From the NCBI GenBank assembly GCA_017893485.1, contig CM030366.1, forward strand, positions 100,886,953 through 100,950,952: a stretch of 64,000 nucleotides of DNA. The letters run 5' to 3'. The translations under genes were made by a program, and so were the position numbers. The notes beneath the pieces are model-generated. The model ran no database searches and had not been told where the DNA came from. It worked only from the letters and a program-made list of their open reading frames with translations. The first letter of the stretch is position 1, and every line of letters begins with the position of its first letter. This document shows, piece by piece, positions 55,279 to 64,000 of the stretch. Source of the DNA: Hemerocallis citrina. Taxonomy: Eukaryota > Streptophyta > Magnoliopsida > Asparagales > Asphodelaceae.

Positions 55279-56486
55279 ATGGCTCATATGAATGCTTATT
55301 ATTCTCACTCGTAGGATGAACATCCTGAGTTGACAGCTGTTACTCAGGTGTTGCAGCAGATTGTCCAGATGCAGTCGGAGCACAGCAAACTGGTAAGGGC
55401 AGCATTGGAGGCTGCTAACCGGAACGCTGCTATCCTGAACCCCGCTGTGCCTGCCCAAGTTGCCTTGCCCCCTCGTCCGGGTACCGTTGCGTACTTCATG
55501 AGGCTGCATCCTAATAAGTTCACTGGTACTGAGATGCCAATGGAGGCTGAGCAGTGGCTGATCCGGACTGAAAGTCTGCTACTGGCAGCTAGGGTCGCTA
55601 ATACTGATCGTGTGGATGTGGTGAGCATCTAATTGGTGGACCTGACCCACATCTGGTGGAGGGCAGAGTCCGAAAGGTTATACCGGCCTATTGCTTAGGC
55701 CACATTCACTCAGAGCTTTCTGGAGAAATTCTTCCCCAGCATAACCAGGGTAGAAATGGATCATCAGTTTCTCGCCTTGAAACAGGTTGGTTGGTTGGTT
55801 AGTGCTGTATTTTGAATTCTGTTACAAATTATATATGTAGTATTGTAACAAAAAAATTCTTGGCACAGGGAACTAGATCCGTGGACGAGTGCCGCGGAGT
55901 TCACCAGCCTTAGTTGCTTCGCTACCGCCTTGGTGGCGAATGAGGAGGACCGAGCGCGGAGGTTCCTTTTTGGGGCTTGACCATGGGATTCAGATGCACC
56001 TAGCCGCCCACCACCTCCGTACCTACGCTGATGCCTTGGAGGCAGTTTGAGCAACAGAGTAGACTCATGCTTGGGAGGCTCCTCCACAGTGGGTTGTGCA
56101 GTACCCCACTTCTGCTACTACTAGGCCCACTGGAGGGCCGATCTGGAGGCCAGCCTCAGTCCATGCTGTCAGGATAGCCCCCTACTGTCCTGCTCCTCCA
56201 CGGAGGGATGTTGTTTACAGCTACAGCCAGATCCCTGGGCACGTGTGCAAGGACTGCTGCAAGGCCAACCGCCGGTGCCTCGGGTCTGGTGCTACCGATC
56301 ACTTGGTCCGGGATTGTCCTCAGAGGAGGCACGACCAGACTGCAGGCATTCCAGTCTATGGTCAGGTCAGGCCACCCCTTCACCCTCAGCGTCAGATCTT
56401 CGGTCAGAGGACCGCTGCTCTGAGGAGAAGCCAGGCCTTCAACCTAACAGGGGAGGAAGACAAGACCGCAGAAGAGGTCATTACAG
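55279..56486 (+). pseudogene. Gag of the gypsy element, with an intron-like gap
   Basis: ATG at 55279, then an in-frame TAG at 55312. The capsid part contains RLHPNKFTGTEMPMEAEQWL (typical Tekay-type Gag) and FLEKFFPS. At 55786-55868 an 83-bp segment beginning GT and ending CACAG interrupts the conserved LALKQ...GTRSVDE region exactly between codons. Further stops occur at 55630 and 55697 and in the following part. The zinc-knuckle region near 56260-56320 is degenerate (CLGSGATDHLVRDC). All stops seen look like C-to-T products. Confidence 0.78.
55786..55868 (+). other. Candidate intron in gag (83 bp, phase 0)
   Basis: CAG/GTTGGT donor context and TTCTTGGCACAG/G acceptor. Removal joins two conserved Gag segments in frame. 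The sequence is AT-rich (ATTATATATG) and has stops in frame. Inferred from sequence only. Confidence 0.55.
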
Positions 56487-56659
56487 GTATTCTTTTGTGT
56501 TTCTTTTTTTGTTGTTCTATTATTTGTTCCCTGCTTTATTTATTTGTCTTGCATCATTCATTCATGTAGTCTTTCGTGCACCATTTTTCTTATTCCTTAT
56601 TTATCATTCATTGTTCATCTTTCCCTTTGTTTTTTACTCTACCTTATGTATCATTCTAG
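56487..56659 (+). other. Candidate intron between Gag and protease (173 bp, phase 1)
   Basis: ACAG/GTATTC donor and a long T-rich tract ending CATTCTAG. The reading frame before it (through EEVIT) and the protease frame after it (HSFPAHVLFDSG) differ and are brought into register exactly by removing this segment. Spliceosomal-type features make it unlike a random insertion. Confidence 0.6.
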
Positions 56660-57853
56660 TTCATTCTTTTCCTGCCCATGTCCTATTTGATTCTGGTGCA
56701 ACCTATTCCTTCTTCTCCTCCTGCTTTGTGGATCAGCATCAGTTGGAGTGCAGTGTTATGCCGGCAGCTTGGAACATCACCACAGGTGGCAGTGTTGTCG
56801 TCTGTTCCCGGGAGTGTAAGCAGAGTCCCATGGTAATTGGGGGTGCAAACTTCAAGGTAGATCTGATCGTGATTGGGAATTCAGGGTTTGATGTGATTCT
56901 TGGCATGAATTGGTTGGGGGAGTCCCACGCTATTATTGATTGCCGAGCAATGAAGGTGGTATTCAGGATCCCGGGCCGTGCAAAGTTTGAGTTCCATGCT
57001 GGGGAGACACCCCTTGGGCATGGTAAAAAGGTGGTTGATGATGAAGATTGTGCAATGGAGTTGCACACAGGCTGTGAGGCTGTGCCTCTAGTAGTGCAAA
57101 ATTTTTTGGATGTGTTTCTAGAGGAGTTTCCTGGGGTACCCCAAGATCGGGAAGTGGAATTCGGTATTGAGGTTCAGCCAGTGACTGCGCTGATATCGAA
57201 ATGTCCCTCCAGGATGGCACCAGTTGAGCTAGTAGAACTTAAGGTGCAGATCCAAGGATTGCTGGATTTGGGTTTCATCATGCCCAGTGTTTCACCGTGG
57301 GGAGCTCTAATTTTGTTTGTCAGTAAAAAGGATGGGATCCACTGACTGTGCGTGGATTACCGTGAGTTGAACAGTGTTACAGTGAAGAACCGGTATCCGC
57401 TGCCCATGATAGATGATTTGTTTGATCAGTTGGGCAGAGCGGTAGTCTTTTCGAAGTTGAACCTTCGCTCAGGGTATCATCAGGTGAAGGTGAAGGCTGC
57501 AGATGCGCAGAAGACTGTGTTCAAGATCAAGTACGGGCATTAAAGTTCTTAGTGATGCCCTTCGGAGTCACGAATGCCCAGCAGTGTTTATGAGTCTGAT
57601 GAATAGGGTCTTCTACCCATTTCTGGACAAATTCATGGTGGTCTTTATAGATGACATTCTAGTGTATTCTCAGAATTGGGAGGAGCATGCTGAGCATCTG
57701 AAGTTGGTTCTGCAAACTCTGAGGGAGAATCAGCTCTATGGAAAACTCAACAAGTGCGAGTGCTGGCTTGACCAAGTTACCTTTTTGGGACATGTCATCT
57801 CGGGTGAAGGAATCTCAGTTGATCCATCCAAGATTGCTGCAGTGAAAGATTAG
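56660..57853 (+). pseudogene. Protease and reverse transcriptase of the gypsy element
   Basis: Protease has VLFDSGATYSFFSS near its start and VILGMNWL as the second motif. Reverse transcriptase shows [52 protein letters not shown] and the catalytic FIDDIL, then GHVISGEGI. Damage: TGA at 57343, a frame change at about 57541 and TAG at 57851. [12 protein letters not shown] has Asn where the first catalytic Asp of gypsy reverse transcriptases (FSKLDLRSGYHQ) is normally found, so the enzyme would be dead even if read through. Confidence 0.85.
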
Positions 57854-58630
57854 CCAGTGCCTAAGTCAGTTTCAGAGGTGAGAAGTTTCCTTGGACTAGT
57901 TGGGTATTATTGGAAGTTTGTCCAAGACTTTTCGAAGATAGCTGGGCCGTTGACTAAGCTGACAGGGAAGGATCGGAAATTCATCTGGGATGGGGCCTGC
58001 AGTGAAGCTTTTACAGAGTTGAAGAGCCGGTTGACGTCAGTGCCAATATTGACTATACCAGATGGTTCAGGTGGATTTGTGGTTCACTGTGATGCTTCTG
58101 GTAAAGGTCTAGGTATAGTGTTGATGTAGAAGGGCTGAGTTGTTGTTTATGCATCCACACAGTTGAGGTCGCATGAGAAGAACTACCCTACCCATGATTT
58201 GGAGCTGGCAGCGATGATCTTTGATTTGAAGCTGTGGAGGCACTATCTACTTGGAAACCGAGTGGAAATCTTTACCGACCACGAAAATCTCAAGTATGTT
58301 TTCACCCAGAAAGAACTGAACATGAGGCAGCAATGCTGGTTGGAGTTAATGGCCAACTATGACATCAGTTTACAGTACCACCCCGGTAAGGTGAACTTGG
58401 TGCCATATGCTTTGAGCAGGAGACCATTTGCCATGTTCCTAACTAAGCAGAGGGAGCTTGTTGAGCAGATGAGAATGTTGGACTTGAATGTGATTTTGCT
58501 GGGAACCGACCGGAGTTGTATGATGCTTCAGTTGCAGTCGTCTTTGGTAAAGCAGATTAAAGAAGCATAGGCAGGTGATGAACAGCTGCAGGGGTTCAGA
58601 GTAGAAGTTGAGGCAGGTACAAGGACTGAT
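57854..58630 (+). pseudogene. RNase H region of the gypsy element
   Basis: SFLGLVGYYWKFV and a CDASGKGLG motif (first catalytic Asp), then SHEKNYPTHDLELAAMIFDL with the second acidic residue, and FTDHENLKYVFTQ. Stops are TAG at 58127, TGA just after, and TAG at 58568. The usual DALSR end motif reads YALSR. Confidence 0.82.
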
Positions 58631-59562
58631 ATGGTTATTCACTTAGATGGATTGCTTCATTTTGGGTCCATATTGTGTGTTCCGAAGGGTGAAGTCCGTC
58701 AGAAGTTGCTTGAGGAAGTCCACCAGTCGTCGTACTCTATTCATCCCAGTGGTACTAAGATGTATCGGGACTTGAAGCTTCACTTTTGGTGGCATGGGAT
58801 GAAGAGGGCCGTAGCAAGATTTGTGTCTCAGAGCTTGATCTGCTAGCAGGTGATGGCAGAGCATCAGAGAACTGTCGGGCTTCTTCAACCTCTTCCCATT
58901 CCAGAGTGGAAGTGGGAGCACATCACGATGGAATTTGTGACCACCTTGCTGAGTGGTCCCAAGGGTCATAACTCCATTTCGGTGATTGTGGACAGACTGA
59001 CAAAGAGTGCTCATTTAATTCCATTTAGAGTTGGTCAGTCGACTGAGAGCCTAGCAGAGAAGTACATGCAAGAGATTGTCAGGCTTCATGGGATTCCAGT
59101 AGGTATTGTATCCGACAGGGATACGAGGTTCAGGTCTCAGTTTTGGAAGAGTCTTCAGAGCAGTCTGGGGAGTAAATTGAAGTACAGCACAACTTTCACC
59201 TTTAGACAGATGGACGGTCAGAAAGGACCATCCAAACCGTGGAGGACATGTTGAGGTTCTGTGTGCTACAATTTGGAGGATCTTAGGAGGATCACCTGCA
59301 TCTTGTAGAGTTCTCGTACAATAACAGCTATCAGGCTAGTCTTAAAGCTGCACCGTATGAGGCACTATATGGTCGGAAGTGCAGGTCACCAGTGTGCTGG
59401 GATGACATTGGTGAGAGGAAGCTGTTGGGTCCGGAGTTTATCACTAAGACTGTTGATGTGGTGACTCAGATCAGGAAGCACCTTCTGGCAGCACAAGACA
59501 GGCAGAGGAGATGGGCAGATGTCCATTGGAGAGACATGGAGTTTGTGGTGGGAGATCATGTA
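58631..59562 (+). pseudogene. Integrase of the gypsy element, truncated by an LTR
   Basis: GTKMYRDLKLHFWWHGMKR and SQSLIC come from the zinc-binding N-terminus. Then come TLLSGPKGHNSISVIVDRLTKSAHLIPF with the first catalytic Asp and HGIPVGIVSDRDTRFRSQFW with the second. The third-acid region is frameshifted near 59210-59280. C-terminal fragments up to FVVGDHV end exactly at the family A LTR (59563). TAG at 58844 breaks the N-terminus. Confidence 0.83.
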
Positions 59563-59963
59563 TGTAGCGCCCCGATTTCCAATACTGGGAAAACCGAAAC
59601 ACGAGCCAAGACCTTTTCTTCAATTATTCACAATACACAGAAATACAAGAGAATTTAAAACTTTTTATTCAACACCCAATGTATTACAAGTTTGAATATT
59701 ATACAACTGCAATACCTTACAATAGAGTTACAATATTACCTTCACATTTCCGAGTATTACAACCTTCAACATCTTACATCAGAGTAAAAGGAATGAAGAA
59801 CAACACTTGGTAACTCTCACTTGAGTACTACTCAACTAATAGATAATCAACACACATATTACAGCGGAACTAAATATGACATTGACTCCTTGTCTTCCTT
59901 GCCTTGAGTCCTCCTGAATCTCGCCCTTGTTCTTCGGCGATCCAGTACCTATGGAAGTGGGGA

Positions 59964-59981
59964 CGTCAGTATTCACTGACG
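59964..59981 (-). other. Conserved LTR hairpin, fourth copy
   Basis: CGTCAGT-ATTC-ACTGACG; the stem is identical to the other copies. Confidence 0.6.
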
Positions 59982-62532
59982 CTTAAAGGCTGATAACAAA
60001 GCAGCGAATCTCCCAAACAACATACAAAACATGGCAATGGTGTTGGTGTAGTTTAAGTGTTCGTGAGTGCTATGACTAGACTCTAATGTGATATTTAACT
60101 AGAACTAGGATGCTCCTATTCTAATGTCAGCAAGTATCCGAAGCAACATGCAGCCCATACTACATGCGACCCTTCTCAAGCCGTTTCTCCATATATAGGG
60201 ATTTGAACCCGCGTTATGAATTCTAATTGTACACAACCTGTTCTTGACAGATACAACGTGACTGATGAGGTTGCAGACGTGATCAAGTCCCACTAATGCA
60301 GTCCGCCAGTGGTGTCCATGTTCGCCACTGTTACCTGGCTAACCGGACCTGACTCAAAACTAGATGAACCCAATGTATCGGGCGTCATTCCAAAATCCAA
60401 AATCATAGGGTCTCGCAAGTGCAGGGTAGCGCGAAGCCTACCCTGTGGCACCCCTGGGGTCTCGCAAGCACAGGACTGCCCAATGCATCCTGTGGCACCC
60501 TAAGCTACGGTACTTCAGGAATTAACAGCGCGAGATACGCAACCCTTGCTCCCAACTTGTGAGACGGCACTGTACGTATCCCTTTGACAAGAAGGTGCAA
60601 CCCAATAGCACCACCTATGATCTGCCTCAAGGGACGAGTTAGTCGTAAGGTGCCCCCTACAACCGACTCCTCTCTCCCGGCAAAGGGTTTAACCAATGAT
60701 CTTTATAAGTCACTACCCTAATAATGTCCCTAACCCTGAACACTCCTAGGGAGGGCAATATTATAACCACAACATGCTAGGCCTTAATTTAGACTTCGCA
60801 AGACAACTCTACTAGGCTGCTCAACCTAGACTTACCAGAACCCTTCAGGATCCGGTTTGTGGCTTATCGATCCAAGACCTCGGCAATGCGAATATATATG
60901 CATGCCACTACCCTAAACTTGGATTCCGTCTATACTCCGGTCCTCGATCAACCTACACAGGTTAAGATCAGATGGTACCCGAGGAGTGACTCCTCCACAG
61001 TTCCTTAGGGTAAGAAACACATGTCCTGATGGTCGATAGCCCTAGGGTAGTAATATTACCCTAGATGAGCACAACAACTGTGTACTAGCTAATAAGCTAC
61101 ACACGGTAACTAACCACATACGAGCCAATAAGCTACGTATGATGACAACGTACATACCAGCCAAATGAGCAGCGTATGAGACCAACAGCTACGCACGGGC
61201 CGGTCGAGCCGCGTACGAGACAATAACCTACATACGAGCTAAATAGCTTCGTATGAGACCCACAGCTACATACGGGCCAGTCGAGCCACGTATGAGCACA
61301 ACCATATGCAAACAACCATACAGGCAATCAACCTAGAAGCAACCAAACGTGCTTACTAGCAAACTTGATCTTCTATTATTAGAAGCAACAGAAGAATCTA
61401 CTAATAGTCTATGATCCATATTCTACCAATGAAAAACCGAAGGCGACATAACAACCTTTATCAAACTAACTATTACTAGTGATCTTCCCGATCCTTATTA
61501 CCCCTACGGATGAGGAATGTCCCCATGATAGGGTCTAATTCTAATTTGAACCTCACGCACAAGAACTCACGGTTTCCTTTCAAAACGAACTAGAACAACA
61601 TAGAACCTACGTTCGTTCAATATTCCACTAGGATGCTACACTATACTCTTCAAGCATGTGTGGGCTCCCTACTAATATTAACTACGACAAGGTAGTCGTC
61701 ATTACAATTTCAACATGATTCTTTCCCTATTACTTCAACCTATACCACTTTAAGCATGGCATACAATTGCAAGCATCTACCTACGACAATCTAATTATGG
61801 CACATAACATAACCACCCACACAATACTCCTAAGTACGAGTATGATTTAAGCATGTGCTTATGTCAAGCTTAAGCATGAAAATCACTATGATCTAAACAT
61901 GAAGTCTACTATAGTCAAGCATAAGTTACAACTTGAGCGTGAATACTTACTACTTAGAGTATATATCTCTACTACCACCTTAAGCATGGATCTTCATTAC
62001 TTAACATGATTAATCATCACAACCCAAGCATGGATATATAATTAGCATTAACCTACAATATTCCTAAGCATGAATTATAACTCCTACAATATTCTAAGCA
62101 TGAATTATAACTCCTACTCATCTAAGCATGGTAGATTAATTCCTACCTTAATCTAAACATGGCATTTGTTAAACATGAGTATCTTCTAGCTCGATCTTGA
62201 ACAATATTTAGGCATGAACATACACTATTTAAGCATAGATATCATGTAAGCATGATCATCTACTAACTTAGCATGAACAAAAATTAAGTATGACATCTAC
62301 TAACTTAGCATGAATAATGATTAAGCATGATCATCTACTAACTTAGCATGAACAATCATTAGCATGGTCATCTACTAACTTAACATAAACAATCATTAGC
62401 ATGGTCATCTACTAACTTAACATATGACATCTACTAACTTAGCATGAATAATGATTAAGCATGATCATCTACTAACTTAGCATGAACATACACTTATCTA
62501 AGCATGGATATCATGTAAGCATGAGTATTTAT

Positions 62533-62952
62533 TTAATCTAGCATGGTATACAACTTTCCTACAATTAATCTAGCATGGTATACAACTTTCCTACAATTAA
62601 TCTAGCATGGTATACTACTTTCCTACAATTAATCTAGCATGGTATACAACTTTCCTACAATTAGTCTAGCATGATATACAACTTTCCTACAATTAATCTA
62701 GCATGGTATACAACTTTCCTACAATTAGTCTAGCATGGTATACAACTTTCCTACAATTAGTCTGGCATGGTATACAACTTTCCTACAATTAGTCTAGCAT
62801 GGTATACAACTTTCCTACAATTAATGTAGCATGGTATACAACTTTCCTACAATTAGTCTAGCATGGTATACAACTTTCCTACAATTAGTCTAGCATGGTA
62901 TACAACTTTCCTACAATTAATCTAGCATGGTATACAACTTTCCTACAACCAT
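62533..62952 (-). repeat. 32-bp minisatellite, 13 units
   Basis: GCATGGTATA recurs every 32 bp from 62541 to about 62925 within units CTAGCATGGTATACAAC plus TTTCCTACAATTA. Units are nearly identical, so amplification is recent. It corresponds to the 50-bp array at 2741-2995 of the other copies, from which a shorter unit has been amplified. Confidence 0.9.
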
Positions 62953-64000
62953 CTAAGTATAGATACTTACTTCAATATAAGCATAACCATCCTTTTAATG
63001 TTCATATGCATCTAATTTAATTAAACACAACATATACTACAACATAACATCTACTACTAAAACTCCTACTAAAATCTTTATCTAAACATAAACATCTACT
63101 ACTTAATTTTACATAACATAAACATCTACAACTACTTCATTTTAACATCCACTACTACTACTTTATTTGAAACATACACATCTACTACTACTACTTTATT
63201 TAAACATAAAACATCTACTACTTAAATAACTACTAAATCTTTATTAGCATCTATTTCTTATTGTTACTAGTGATCATAAAAAGAGATCTTTTTAATCATT
63301 CTACAACTAGTGATTTTAGATTAGTTTCTTTTTCATAATTAGAATTAACATCTACAATGGGTTCTTTCTTACTTAAGATTATAAAAAAAAATAACAATAA
63401 TAAGATAAAGTAAGAACCCTTCATTTTGGTCCATCCAATATATGCTTTCTTTTTTTAGTCCAAGTCCAATGTGTGTCCTACAACCAAATTGGTTGTATAC
63501 AAGTTCATATGCTTTATGTGTGAGTTCACATTCAAGTCCTACAACCAAAGATGGTTGTATACACAAGTCTATATGCATATGTTTATTTTAGTCCAATTCA
63601 TAACACAAAACAACAACTACCACTATAAAGATTGACCTTTTTGTTCTTTACTACTACCATTCATTTCTTTTCTTTTCATGTGGTTATTATCTTTAACCAT
63701 CCATAACCATACAAAAATAAGAACTGCACACCACAACACTATCACAATAAACCACTCTCAAAGAACAAAAGAACCAAAACAAGGAAGGTAAGAAGAAGAA
63801 GAAGCAAAAATCAACAGCTCAATAATCAAAAGAACAAGTGGAGAAACCCCCACCTTAATCTTCTTAATGGAAGAACTAGCTTGCTACACTTCTCCTTCCC
63901 CTTAGCTCCTAGGAAACTTCTAAACCTACAAAGAAAACTCTCAAGTTAGAATGGTTCTCTCTTTCTTTTCCTTTCTTTCTTTTTGTCTTTCTAAAATGAG

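Larger units (their letters stand above)
51555..59562 (+). mobile_element. Decayed chromovirus-like Ty3/gypsy element (5' LTR and coding region)
   Basis: 5' LTR 51555-55106, primer site, gag, protease, reverse transcriptase, RNase H and integrase in gypsy order on the plus strand, cut off by a family A LTR at 59563. The integrase region (QPLPIPEWKWEHI) and long LTR point to the Tekay/Del group of chromoviruses. The chromodomain, if any, and the 3' LTR are not in the window. It was inserted in the older copia element; the five bases before it are GAAGT. Confidence 0.85.
59563..64000 (-). repeat. Family A LTR, minus strand, incomplete at window edge
   Basis: Starts TGTAGCGCCCCGATTTCC, the reverse complement of the family A LTR end, and is collinear with the LTR of 1-10779 to position 64000, which corresponds to about position 553 there, so roughly 630 bp are missing. 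It is inserted in the gypsy integrase end. It is diverged from the other copies and has a different amplified array at 62533-62952. Whether it is a solo LTR or part of a full element cannot be seen. Confidence 0.88.

Noticed and set aside
1..64000. Bacterial or viral gene cluster, defence system or biosynthetic operon
   Set aside because: All substantial coding similarity is to plant LTR retrotransposons. Spacing, introns and repeats are eukaryotic.

Overview
This window is plant nuclear DNA, almost certainly from a flowering plant, made almost wholly of LTR retrotransposons inserted into one another. The evidence is plant-type Ty1/copia and Ty3/gypsy polyproteins, primer-binding sites matching initiator tRNA-Met, LTRs of 0.6 to 5 kb, GT-AG introns, and AT-rich low-coding filler. 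I found no convincing single-copy host gene, no rRNA or tRNA gene and no CRISPR array. The species cannot be named from the sequence alone.

Layout. (1) 1-10779, plus strand: an element ('family A') with about 5.1 kb LTRs (5' LTR cut by the window edge; 3' LTR 5647-10779) around an internal region of only 413 bp that holds a primer-binding site and polypurine tracts but no gene. (2) 10780-14012: unassigned AT-rich DNA, a GC-rich low-complexity block, and a probable further LTR ending at 14012. (3) 14013-46805: a four-level nest. The outer layer is a minus-strand gypsy derivative ('family B'; LTR remnant 14013-15989, leader 42723-43052, LTR 43053-46805). Inside it is a solo family A LTR (16572-42717, minus, 5-bp target duplication ATGCC). 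Inside that is a Tat-like gypsy element (19889-40169, minus) with gag and protease only, plus an oppositely oriented intron-containing gene resembling the plant 'putative gypsy type transposon' family and two tandem arrays. Inside that gene is a full-length Ty1/copia element (25474-34404, minus) with nearly identical LTRs and an intact 1326-codon polyprotein. (4) 46806-48778: microsatellites, a foldback MITE and GC-rich blocks. (5) 48779-51554: a decayed minus-strand copia element, truncated by (6) 51555-59562, a decayed plus-strand chromovirus-like gypsy element related to family B by its LTR. Its gag-protease region contains two sequences that look like spliceosomal introns. (7) 59563-64000: another family A LTR, minus strand, inserted in that element's integrase end and cut by the window edge.

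How it works together: only the copia element looks capable of autonomous movement. Family A and the Tat-like element lack reverse transcriptase and integrase in these copies and would depend on proteins supplied in trans. Decay is dominated by changes that look like C-to-T at CAG and CGA codons, as expected for methylated plant repeats. The most unusual points are the giant-LTR/tiny-interior element, the 592-bp duplication flanking the Tat-like element, its antisense multi-exon gene split in frame by the copia insertion, the 113-bp hairpin satellite beside its protease, and the two intron-like gaps in the gypsy gag-protease region. All comparisons were made by eye.
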